Source: Lachnospiraceae bacterium (GTDB taxonomy: Bacteria > Bacillota > Clostridia > Lachnospirales > Lachnospiraceae). Taken from it: a DNA stretch of 48,555 nucleotides. The notes beneath the pieces are model-generated. The model saw only the letters and a program-made list of their open reading frames with translations. It ran no database searches and was not told the DNA's origin. Position numbers and translations under genes: made by a program. Positions 40,977 to 48,555 of this stretch are shown here, one piece after another. The stretch is from the NCBI GenBank assembly GCA_015056975.1, contig SVFG01000009.1, forward strand, positions 1 through 48,555, given 5' to 3'. How positions within the stretch are numbered: position 1 is the stretch's first letter; each line of letters opens with the position of its first letter.

Positions 40977-43644
40977 CCTTCTTATCCTCTTCCTTATATT
41001 CCTTAAAGCCCAAAACCACCTTAAACAAATCGCCGTCCAATTCAATCTCAAAGCTGCCGCCCTGCAATTGTGTCAGGCTCTTTGCAATAGACAGACCCAG
41101 ACCGCTTCCCTCTGTGGAACGGGCAGAATCACCGCGAATAAAACGTTCCGTAAGCTCATCAGCATGTATATTCATCTGACGTTTGGAAATATTCTTAAAC
41201 ACTACGGATATATTTTCATCTGCTGATAATAAATCAACATATACCCTTGTGCCTTCCAAAGCATACTTACAGATATTGTTAAAGAGATTCTCCACTACAC
41301 GCCACATTCTGCGGCTGTCCGCAAAAATATAGGCAGGTGCACTGTTATTCTCAAAAACAACCTGTAAATTCTGCTCCTCCAGTTTTTCGGAAAATTCACC
41401 CAAGGACTGATTTAACAGTTCTGTCAGATTCAGCTTCTCGTTTTTTAATTCTATGTTACCGGAGGATATTTTAGACGCTTCTACCAAATCATCCGTAAGC
41501 TGCTTTAATCTCTGCGCCTTATTATTCAGCACATCTATATAGCTCTTAGCAGGTTCTTCCTTAATACGCAGGCGCTTTAACAAATCCACATAGCTTACAA
41601 TGGATGTAAGCGGTGTCTTTAAATCATGGGACACATTGGTAATCAAATCCGTCTTCATTTGCTCGTCCTTCATGCTGGTACGTACTGCATTCCGGATACC
41701 TTCGCCGATATTGTTTACTGCATCCGCCATATCACGATTTACACCATGCAGGCTTTCCGGGTCAAGCTTATAGTCCACCTCACCATCACGGATTCTGTTG
41801 ATTCCTTCTACAATATCCATCTGCTCGGCGCTCTTCTTAAACAATAATACTCCTACAAATCCGTCTATAAGTACAATTCCCACACCAAATAAAATTGCCA
41901 GTGTCAACTTTTCATGAAATTTAACTATTAATATAATGCCAATAAGATTGGTAAATAGAAACAGGTTATATGGAAGTAATGTATTAACAGCCATATTCTT
42001 ATGCCTGAATAAGAAATTAGCTATTTTTTTAATACTAACAATCATCCATTTTACAAAACTATCTGCCCATAAACTGTTACTTCTGATTCTTCTGACAATG
42101 CTGTACCATAGGATAGCTGACAACATACTGATGAGAAAACCAAAAAGCGCAAAATATCCGTAATCATATACAGTTTCCGCAACGTCTGTGGCAGATTGGC
42201 CACGCTTCAAATATACATTCTGCAAAACACCCTGTAACAGCTTCCCGCCATAAATCGCACCATAAATGAGTCCAACAAATAAAATCGGAATGATTTCTGT
42301 CCAAATACGGTCAATTCCATTCAAATAATGTACTTTATTCTGATTTTCATCAAATGCCACTCCGGCAGTAAATGTCAGATAGATGCCGATACAAACCCAT
42401 ATGATGCCCAAAAAGATAATAACCGCAAGAATCATACCGATGTTCGGTACAATTTTGTTGAAAATATAATTTGCCTGATAAAAAGCGTCTCCGGTATTAA
42501 TGTAAGAAGTGTCGACACCAATCCAAATATGAGATGTTTCGGGATAAGCATATTCATAAACATTCAAATAACCGTAAATATCTGCTTCCGACATACTGGA
42601 ATTACCCATAAAAACAAGACTGTCCGGATAATAAATCAGATATCTGTGAAACTCTTCAAAATAATCGGTAATTGCAGAATCTTCCATTTGCGTCAATTCA
42701 GAAACATTTGTAAAGGTTTGTGTTCCTTCATCTGTGAGCATTCTAACCACATATTTCAGATTACCGTTATTCTCTTCATAGAGTTCATAGCAATTTAAAT
42801 ATTGCTGATAGTTTGTCGTAAGCGCTTCAATCGTTTCCGCAACATTCTGTTGTAGCTTTACAAAATCTATCCAATTAGCCGCATAGCTGTATAATTGCTT
42901 TTCACCGTCAACAGTCGGATATTTACAGTTAAGCATTTGAACATAGACCGTATAGGAACCATCGTCCTCCTTTGACATATTAATGGAATCCAGATTCTGA
43001 GACATAATGTAGGAAAATGCCATGTCCTCCAGCTCGTCTGTAGTATAGGAGAGCATTTCCTGCTCAACCTCACTAAGCTCCTCTCTTCCAATCTCCATCG
43101 GAAGCGAATACACGGGAACGCTTCCCTCCTCCAAATTGTAATAGCCTCTGAAATATAATTTTCCGTCTTCATCCAAAGCAAAGTTCTCGGATGCTGTAGC
43201 AGGCGCAAAATAATTCACGAATTCAGACATGCTCATGGGTCTGTTACTATATAAAACTCCATTTTTTCCCCACTTTATCAAATCTTCAAGTTCATATACC
43301 GCAGTAACCTGACAATTATTTCCGCTACCTTTTCTGGATGCAAACTTTGTTACATCTATTTTCTTATGAGGATCAAAGGCACCTCCTGTCTCTAATTGTC
43401 CTTTCATTACTACAAGCTTCGTAACATCAGATACCGCAGTTTCAAAAATATCACGAAAAAGCTCAGAGTCTTCAAAAACAGGCTCTGTCTGTAACGGTGA
43501 TAAATTATAAGTTTTCGTACCTTCCATGGATTCTACAGACAGACAGGAGTTAAATAATATACCTGCTATGGCTACAAAAATACAGACTGCCAGTAAATGC
43601 TGTACAAATCCGAGTCCTATACGTTTTAATGTGGGTTTTTTCAT
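40924..43644 (-). CDS. Membrane sensor histidine kinase
   Basis: 906 residues. An N-terminal helix (about 13-34) and a large outside region to about 400 are followed by about five membrane helices (400-600) and a HAMP-like linker. HisKA then has the phosphorylated His673 in VSHDLKTPLTS, and the HATPase has NLFNNICKYA and GSGLGLSIAKS. It pairs with the response regulator just upstream. The large sensor domain is not recognised. The C-terminus overlaps apbE. Confidence 0.92.
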   Translation of the reverse strand: MKKPTLKRIGLGFVQHLLAVCIFVAIAGILFNSCLSVESMEGTKTYNLSPLQTEPVFEDSELFRDIFETAVSDVTKLVVMKGQLETGGAFDPHKKIDVTKFASRKGSGNNCQVTAVYELEDLIKWGKNGVLYSNRPMSMSEFVNYFAPATASENFALDEDGKLYFRGYYNLEEGSVPVYSLPMEIGREELSEVEQEMLSYTTDELEDMAFSYIMSQNLDSINMSKEDDGSYTVYVQMLNCKYPTVDGEKQLYSYAANWIDFVKLQQNVAETIEALTTNYQQYLNCYELYEENNGNLKYVVRMLTDEGTQTFTNVSELTQMEDSAITDYFEEFHRYLIYYPDSLVFMGNSSMSEADIYGYLNVYEYAYPETSHIWIGVDTSYINTGDAFYQANYIFNKIVPNIGMILAVIIFLGIIWVCIGIYLTFTAGVAFDENQNKVHYLNGIDRIWTEIIPILFVGLIYGAIYGGKLLQGVLQNVYLKRGQSATDVAETVYDYGYFALFGFLISMLSAILWYSIVRRIRSNSLWADSFVKWMIVSIKKIANFLFRHKNMAVNTLLPYNLFLFTNLIGIILIVKFHEKLTLAILFGVGIVLIDGFVGVLLFKKSAEQMDIVEGINRIRDGEVDYKLDPESLHGVNRDMADAVNNIGEGIRNAVRTSMKDEQMKTDLITNVSHDLKTPLTSIVSYVDLLKRLRIKEEPAKSYIDVLNNKAQRLKQLTDDLVEASKISSGNIELKNEKLNLTELLNQSLGEFSEKLEEQNLQVVFENNSAPAYIFADSRRMWRVVENLFNNICKYALEGTRVYVDLLSADENISVVFKNISKRQMNIHADELTERFIRGDSARSTEGSGLGLSIAKSLTQLQGGSFEIELDGDLFKVVLGFKEYKEEDKKDETNPEEPDSGSNRSDS

Positions 43645-43655
43645 GGATTACCTCA

Positions 43656-44348
43656 CTATTGCTTTTCTATCTTGTATCCCACTCCCCATACTACCTTCAG
43701 ATAACGGGGATCCTTGGGATTGATTTCAATTTTCTCCCTGATGTGACGAATATGAACCGCAACAGTATTATCAGCCCCTATTGCATCTTCATTCCAGATA
43801 TTTTCGTATATCTGATTTATGGAGAACACTCTGCCCTGATTCTTTACAAGTAAAAGTAAAATATTATATTCTATGGGCGTAAGTTTCACCTGCTCATCAT
43901 CAACTGTAACCTGTTTTGTATCATCATTAATAACAAGTCCTCCTACTCGAAAGACTGACTGATTTTCAGGATTCAGGCTACCAAGTGATGTATAACGGCG
44001 GAGATTTGATTTTACTCTTGCCATCAATTCCAGAGGATTAAAAGGTTTGGTTATATAATCATCTGCACCGACATTTAACCCTAAAATTTTATCTGAATCT
44101 TCAGATTTGGCAGACAGAATAATAATCGGGACACTGCTGTATTCCCTTATTTTTAAAGTTGCTCTGATGCCATCAAGCTTAGGCATCATAATATCCATAA
44201 TAAGCAACTGAATATCCTCTTTTGCAAGCATCTCAATTGCCTGCTCACCATCATAAGCCTTAAATATACGATACCCTTCCTGACTTAGGAAGATATCTAT
44301 CGCCTCAACAATTTCTTTATCATCATCACAAACCAATATATTTATCAT
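43656..44348 (-). CDS. OmpR-family response regulator
   Basis: 230 residues. Receiver domain with acidic DDD (8-10), phospho-acceptor Asp52 in LLIMDIMMPK, and the Lys in YITKPF. A C-terminal winged helix follows (LTPIEYNILLLLVKNQGRVF, VAVHIRHIREKIE). It controls transcription in response to the partner kinase 11 bases downstream. The start at 44348 follows GGAAGGGAG; the frame extends to 44390. Its targets may include the kinase and the apbE genes. Confidence 0.94.
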   Translation of the reverse strand: MINILVCDDDKEIVEAIDIFLSQEGYRIFKAYDGEQAIEMLAKEDIQLLIMDIMMPKLDGIRATLKIREYSSVPIIILSAKSEDSDKILGLNVGADDYITKPFNPLELMARVKSNLRRYTSLGSLNPENQSVFRVGGLVINDDTKQVTVDDEQVKLTPIEYNILLLLVKNQGRVFSINQIYENIWNEDAIGADNTVAVHIRHIREKIEINPKDPRYLKVVWGVGYKIEKQ

Positions 44349-44441
44349 GAAATTACTCCCTTCCGATATCATTCTTTCATTACACCACATAAAAGTTAAG
44401 TGTTCCCTATATAAATTATTAATTCTTTTTTAACATTAGGT

Positions 44442-44804
44442 TCATCCTCTGACATAGATGTGCGGAAAAGCATTCTTAATCCAGATAACCTCCTTGCCCT
44501 GAATGGCCACAACATCATATCTTACGGCTGTCCTTTCACCAAGTTTATGCTGATATCTGTAAAAATCAGCGACTTTACAAATCTGCATCTGTTTATGTGC
44601 TGTTACTGCGGAAAGCGCGCTGCCCTTATCATAAGTATTCCTATATTTCACCTCAACAAACACAAGAAAGTTTTCATGATATCCTATGATATCAATTTCA
44701 CCCTGTCTGTTTCGATAATTACGCTCCACAATGCGCATACCGTGTTCTGTCAAATACTTTGCCGCCTGTTCCTCCCTCTCGGCTCCTGTCTTCCTTTTAT
44801 TCAA
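44442..44804 (-). CDS. YraN family endonuclease-like protein (UPF0102)
   Basis: 120 residues. GAEREEQAAKYLTEHGM, NYRNRQGEIDIIG, FVEVKYR form the restriction-endonuclease-like PD-ExK core of UPF0102. The biological role is unsettled. The start is TTG at 44804 with AAGGGG seven bases upstream. It is the last gene of the rbgA-lepB-rnhB operon. Confidence 0.92.
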   Translation of the reverse strand: MNKRKTGAEREEQAAKYLTEHGMRIVERNYRNRQGEIDIIGYHENFLVFVEVKYRNTYDKGSALSAVTAHKQMQICKVADFYRYQHKLGERTAVRYDVVAIQGKEVIWIKNAFPHIYVRG

Positions 44805-44818
44805 ACATATACCCCTTA

Positions 44819-45097
44819 CTACTTCATCTTACTTTTTAACTTATCCATGGAATCCACAAAAATCAGTATTTCAGCCACCACTTCATAAAGCTCGGGCGGT
44901 ATCATATCACCTATTTCAAGTCTGGAAAGTGTATCTGCAAGCTTATCATCCCGGTGAATGGGGACATCACTTTCCTTTGCTTTCTCAATAATTCTTTCCG
45001 CCAAAATTCCCCTGCCGCTTGCAATAACCTTGGGGGCATCCTCGGAAGGGTCATATTCCAGCGCTATCGCCTGTTTAATTTTGTTCTTCTCTTCCAT
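44819..45097 (-). CDS. FlhB C-terminal-like protein (YlqH type)
   Basis: 92 residues. It matches the cytoplasmic C-terminal domain of FlhB/EscU: AIALEYDPSEDAPKVIASG, ERIIEKAKESDVPIHRD, LEIGDMIPPELYEVVAEIL. The autocleavage motif NPTH of real FlhB is absent (PSED region instead). In B. subtilis the YlqH counterpart sits at the same place. A flagellar export regulator role is suggested but unproven. It follows the FliK-like gene, sharing its stop region. Confidence 0.87.
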   Translation of the reverse strand: MEEKNKIKQAIALEYDPSEDAPKVIASGRGILAERIIEKAKESDVPIHRDDKLADTLSRLEIGDMIPPELYEVVAEILIFVDSMDKLKSKMK

Positions 45098-45099
45098 CA

Positions 45100-46872
45100 C
45101 TATGCCCTCATGTCAAATGCATATTGCACTAACGGTACATTTCCCTGCTGCTCCATAAGAGGTCTGATACCGCTCTTTGTATCATCACCCTGGTTGCGCA
45201 CCTGCATATCTAACTTCAAATCATAACCTCTTTTATTCAGTCTCGCCGTCAAAAGGTCCATATGCTCCTCTAAAAAATCCAGCATTTCATCATCCTTAAC
45301 GTAAAACTTTGTATTGACTTTGCTTGCATTCATAGCCACATATACATCCACAGGTCCCAGATGTTCCATATCCAGATGTAAAAGTGCACTGATTTGACCG
45401 TCCTTTGCCGCCAGATTCTTTTTGTTGGTGTAAACATACAAATCACCATGTGCCTGTCCCTGTTGTAGCTTTAAAGGAAGCTGCACATAGGTATACATCT
45501 GATTAACCTGATGAAGAAAATCAATGTTATTACTTAAATTAGTTGTGGCACGATAGGATGTACTTTCTACCTGTCCTGCCGTTTCCAAAGCATTTGCAAT
45601 ACCTTTCAGCTGTCTGTTCAATCGATTGTACAGTTCCTCTACCTTTCCCTCGTCAGCAACTTCCTCGGGCGTAATCAGCCATTGCTCCTGTAATTTGTCT
45701 GCCAGAAATTTCTGTACCTCTTTCTCTCCAAGTATACTTTTCAGCAGTGCTTCATCTCCCTGTAAAAGCGCCTTGGAAATTGCCTGTTTTAAAAACATCT
45801 CAGCCTGCTTGGCATTCTCCGGTGATATCGTTTGAAGTACCTCAAAAAGTGCCTGTTCACCTTCCTGAACAATCGGTTGAGTTCCCAATGATACCTGTTG
45901 CTGTACGCCCTGCTGTCCGTCCTGTATTACTTCCTGTACCAATTCTTCAGAACCTGTATTTTGTAATACCCGTGCCGGCTGTACATTTGCATCCTGCAGC
46001 AGACCTTGCGGATTGGTAATAACCAGCTGTTCCACATTCGCCTGTGTCAGTGTATTAATTTGCAATTCCTGAGGGGCTTGCAGATTCTCTTTGGGCAAAA
46101 ACATCTGCGCTTCCGGCATAGCAGAATCAGCCTCTGCACTCAAAGCAGACATTATCTCTGTCACATTCAAAGCGCCTTCCGCGCCTGCATCACCTGTCAC
46201 AAGATTCAATAATTCAAGATAAAGCGATGCAGCTTCCCGCACCTTCCCCTGTGAAACCATATTTTGAATTGTTTCTGAAAGCGATGTCACCACTTCACCC
46301 ATTCCCTCTGTCAGCTGATGTGTCAGATTTTTATAGGCTGCCACCTGTTGAAGATTTTCCTCTGTCACAGGCAGCTTTAGTCTATGTAAATCCACCACAT
46401 CATAAAGCTCTGCCTCCGTGAATGTATTTATCTCGCGGAACACCTGCTGCAGGGAATTCTTGTCCACCGGCAATCCTGCTTCCATCATACTCTCCGTCAT
46501 GGCTACTGTTGTATTGTTGATGGGAAGCCCCGACATATCCAGTGCTTTCAACACATTGGTATCCGTTGCCATATTGGAAAACAGCGGACTTAAGGTAAGT
46601 GCGCTGCCATTGTTTCGCACTTCAAATAAAATACTTTTACCAATCTCCAGATTCATGCCACCGTCTACTCTTGCATTGATCAGTAAATCCTCCGCAAGCC
46701 GAATCTGAACATCATTTCCGTTTTTGGATAATACTTCACCATTTATGGTCTGTCCGGGTGCTAGTGCTCGAATTTGACGGTTAATTTGCAAAATCTGGGC
46801 ATTAGAAACAGGCCGGATATTTCCGGCATCTGTAGCCTGTTTATTTCCGATAAACAATTCCGTCAATCTCAT
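45100..46872 (-). CDS. FliK-like hook-length control related protein (YlqG type)
   Basis: 590 residues. The first 100 are a beta-rich domain (APGQTINGEVLSKNGNDVQI). The middle is a long Gln/Glu-rich low-complexity stretch (260-380). The C-terminal domain (LPLKLQQGQAHGDLYVYTNK, then GPVDVYVAMN) resembles the FliK C-terminal domain. In B. subtilis YlqG is adjacent to YlqH in the same neighbourhood. Together they mirror the FliK-FlhB pair that controls flagellar export. Not shown whether it is flagellar here. Confidence 0.8.
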   Translation of the reverse strand: MRLTELFIGNKQATDAGNIRPVSNAQILQINRQIRALAPGQTINGEVLSKNGNDVQIRLAEDLLINARVDGGMNLEIGKSILFEVRNNGSALTLSPLFSNMATDTNVLKALDMSGLPINNTTVAMTESMMEAGLPVDKNSLQQVFREINTFTEAELYDVVDLHRLKLPVTEENLQQVAAYKNLTHQLTEGMGEVVTSLSETIQNMVSQGKVREAASLYLELLNLVTGDAGAEGALNVTEIMSALSAEADSAMPEAQMFLPKENLQAPQELQINTLTQANVEQLVITNPQGLLQDANVQPARVLQNTGSEELVQEVIQDGQQGVQQQVSLGTQPIVQEGEQALFEVLQTISPENAKQAEMFLKQAISKALLQGDEALLKSILGEKEVQKFLADKLQEQWLITPEEVADEGKVEELYNRLNRQLKGIANALETAGQVESTSYRATTNLSNNIDFLHQVNQMYTYVQLPLKLQQGQAHGDLYVYTNKKNLAAKDGQISALLHLDMEHLGPVDVYVAMNASKVNTKFYVKDDEMLDFLEEHMDLLTARLNKRGYDLKLDMQVRNQGDDTKSGIRPLMEQQGNVPLVQYAFDMRA

Positions 46873-46898
46873 CCAATCATCCCCGTACTTTAAATAAT

Positions 46899-47660
46899 TT
46901 AAGAAAAGTTTTTAATAAAGCTTCTTCTGTGAATGGGGGTGGGACCGTATTTTTTCAGTGCTTCAATATGTGCCGCACTGCCGTATCCCTTGTTACCTGC
47001 AAAATCATACTCAGGGAATACCTTATCATATTCCACCATAAGCCTGTCCCTTGTAACCTTTGCAATAATACTTGCCGCACCGATGGAAATGCTCTTAGCA
47101 TCTCCCTTTATGATAGGTACCTGCTTCATGTTCACACCGGGTATGGTCACCGCATCATTTAGCAGAATATCCGGAACTACACTTAAATGTCCGATGGCAT
47201 CCCGCATTGCCTCATAGGTTGCCTGCAAAATGTTAATTTCATCAATACGTTCCGGTGTAGCATATCCCACTGCACAGCTTACCGCCTTCTCCATAATGAT
47301 ATCATAAAGCTCTTCTCTCTTTTTTTCGGAGAGCTGTTTTGAATCATTTATATACAAAATGTCACAATCCTTGGGTAAAATAACGGCACCTGCCACCACG
47401 GGACCGGCCAAGGGTCCTCTTCCCACCTCATCAATACCGCAGATATAGGTGTATTCGTCATACATGCGCTCATATTTCTTAAGCGCTTCCGTTCGGGCAC
47501 GCTCCTTCTCCAGTGCAACAAGCTTCTTTCTGGCACTTTCTACCAGTTTTTGAATCCCTGCACGCTCGTCCGCTTCAAATACAGTTATCAATTCAGGCAG
47601 CTCATGTTCACAAGCTGCCTGAAACAGTTCTTTTATCTCTTTTGCACTTTTACTTTCCAT
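46899..47660 (-). CDS. rnhB: Ribonuclease HII
   Basis: 253 residues. An N-terminal helical extension (about 1-70, Glu/Lys-rich) precedes the catalytic core with GIDEVGRGPLAGPVV (Asp, Glu), LLNDAVTIPG, KGDAKSISIGAASIIAKVTR and KGYGSAAH. It nicks RNA in RNA-DNA hybrids, including single ribonucleotides. The extension is usual in Firmicutes. It follows lepB by 12 bases. Confidence 0.96.
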   Translation of the reverse strand: MESKSAKEIKELFQAACEHELPELITVFEADERAGIQKLVESARKKLVALEKERARTEALKKYERMYDEYTYICGIDEVGRGPLAGPVVAGAVILPKDCDILYINDSKQLSEKKREELYDIIMEKAVSCAVGYATPERIDEINILQATYEAMRDAIGHLSVVPDILLNDAVTIPGVNMKQVPIIKGDAKSISIGAASIIAKVTRDRLMVEYDKVFPEYDFAGNKGYGSAAHIEALKKYGPTPIHRRSFIKNFS

Positions 47661-47672
47661 AAAACCTGCTTT

Positions 47673-48218
47673 CTACTGATGTTTCAGCACACCGAAATTA
47701 CTAAAGGGCCAGATACGCACCCATGCCCTGCCGATAATGTCATCGCGATGAATATTTCCTACGATGGGACTTCGGCTGTCACTGCTGTTATTGCGGTTAT
47801 CACCCATTACAAAGTATTCATCCTCGCCAAGCACAACAGGCTCCCAAGCCACACCGATATACTCCGGCTTAATTATCTCTCTTCCATAGGACTCAGAAAG
47901 CACTTCTCCGTTAATATAAATCTTACCGTTTTCATCAATCTGTACCGTTTCTCCCGGAAGACCTATGATACGTTTGATATAGTATGTATCCTCCTGATAC
48001 TGAAAAGGAAATACAATGATATCAAATCTCTGCGGATCCTTAAACCGATAGGTCAGCTTATCCACAATCAAATTATCCTTATCATTCAAAGTAGGTAACA
48101 TGGAATCTCCGTCCACAACGGTACGCACACCCACAAAGGTGATAATAAACCATGTAATTAATAATACTATAAGCAAATACAAGCCTGTACTTGCAATCTC
48201 CTTCATTACTTTTTTCAT
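47673..48218 (-). CDS. lepB: Type I signal peptidase
   Basis: 181 residues. One N-terminal membrane helix (about 12-30), catalytic Ser39 in GDSMLPT, catalytic Lys82 in YIKRIIGLPG, then GDNRNNSSDSR. It removes signal peptides on the outside of the membrane. GGGAG precedes the start; GTG at 48221 is equally possible as first codon. It lies directly after rbgA. Confidence 0.95.
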   Translation of the reverse strand: MKKVMKEIASTGLYLLIVLLITWFIITFVGVRTVVDGDSMLPTLNDKDNLIVDKLTYRFKDPQRFDIIVFPFQYQEDTYYIKRIIGLPGETVQIDENGKIYINGEVLSESYGREIIKPEYIGVAWEPVVLGEDEYFVMGDNRNNSSDSRSPIVGNIHRDDIIGRAWVRIWPFSNFGVLKHQ

Positions 48219-48242
48219 CACTTATACACTCCCATCTTTTAT

Positions 48243-48555
48243 TTAAGGCTGCTCCAGCGAAATTCTTCCAAGTCTTCCGGCTCTGAAATCGTCCATCAGA
48301 ATATTGGCTGCTTTTGCTAAATCCAGCTGTTCTCCCTTTAAATAACACTTGCGGCTCTCTGCTATCTGTTCCAAAATTTCAGGCGCACTTCCCTTTACGG
48401 TAATACCGTATCTTTCATCGATAATGCCCTCATATCGCTCCTGCAATGCACCAATCAAATCACAGGCAAGCTCCTCCATAACGATAATATCATCATTGAT
48501 AGAGCCGATAAACGCAAGATTTATACCCACCTGTCTGTCCTCAAACTTGGGCCAG
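48243..48555 (-). CDS. rbgA: Ribosome biogenesis GTPase RbgA (YlqF), C-terminal part, cut by window edge
   Basis: The last 103 residues of the gene; the start and the GTPase domain lie right of the window. The sequence WPKFEDRQVGINLAFIGSIN and the following helical region (ELACDLIGALQERY, KGEQLDLAKAANILMDDFRAG) match the RbgA C-terminal RNA-binding domain. RbgA assembles the 50S subunit. The following lepB-rnhB order supports this. Confidence 0.9.
   Translation of the reverse strand, partial: WPKFEDRQVGINLAFIGSINDDIIVMEELACDLIGALQERYEGIIDERYGITVKGSAPEILEQIAESRKCYLKGEQLDLAKAANILMDDFRAGRLGRISLEQP

Overview
The window looks like chromosome from an anaerobic, endospore-forming Firmicute, most likely a member of the Lachnospiraceae. 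It carries spore genes (cotJABC, a gerA-type receptor gene, spoIVA) and only the oxygen-sensitive class III ribonucleotide reductase (nrdD/nrdG). It also has strong Shine-Dalgarno sites, frequent TTG starts, and the block rbgA-lepB-rnhB-fliK-like-flhB-like-yraN that I recall from other Firmicutes. I found no rRNA, tRNA, CRISPR array, insertion sequence or prophage gene, and no gene-free stretch longer than 300 bases.

Layout, left to right. 1-2.9 kb: the start of an alanine/sodium symporter gene (cut by the window edge) and a large zinc-ribbon/TPR/tyrosine-rich repeat membrane protein. 2.9-5.5 kb: spore coat operon cotJA-cotJB-cotJC and a GerA-family protein. 5.6-8.9 kb: dUTPase and nrdD-nrdG behind a clear promoter carrying two NrdR boxes. 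9-12.7 kb: WYL regulator, HAD phosphatase, a 50-residue membrane protein and a membrane-anchored MutS-like ATPase. 12.8-16.9 kb: nucleoside salvage operon (purine nucleoside phosphorylase, cytidine deaminase, MTA/SAH-type deaminase, purine permease). 17-21 kb: XRE regulator, spoIVA with a sigma-E-like promoter, and tyrS, whose 3' end carries a long nested inverted repeat. 21-25.5 kb: MoxR ATPase, CoxE-like VWA protein and a GH95 glycosidase. 25.5-27 kb, plus strand: metF and a GNAT acetyltransferase.

27-28.7 kb holds two genes of unknown function (one DUF6033-like), each behind a sigma-28-like promoter, which suggests membership of the motility regulon. 28.7-31.2 kb, plus strand, is a compact four-gene operon: a GGDEF domain fused to a C-terminal ribbon-helix-helix-like segment, an HD phosphohydrolase, a divergent pyrophosphatase-fold protein and a histidine phosphatase whose RHG motif reads QHT. 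This is the best candidate in the window for an undescribed system.

31.2-32.1 kb: ECF sigma factor and a probable anti-sigma factor. 32.2-37.7 kb: SGNH hydrolase, then gpsA-plsY-der-DUF512 radical SAM protein-small membrane protein, divergent from prs (37.9-39.1 kb) with interleaved promoters. 39.1-44.4 kb: a Gx transporter, NusG_II protein and ApbE flavin transferase downstream of, and overlapping, a two-component system. 44.4-48.5 kb: the conserved rbgA end of the window.

Most genes lie on the minus strand in short operons separated by clear intrinsic terminators. Gene identities rest on motifs and family resemblance recognised by eye; no database search was run.
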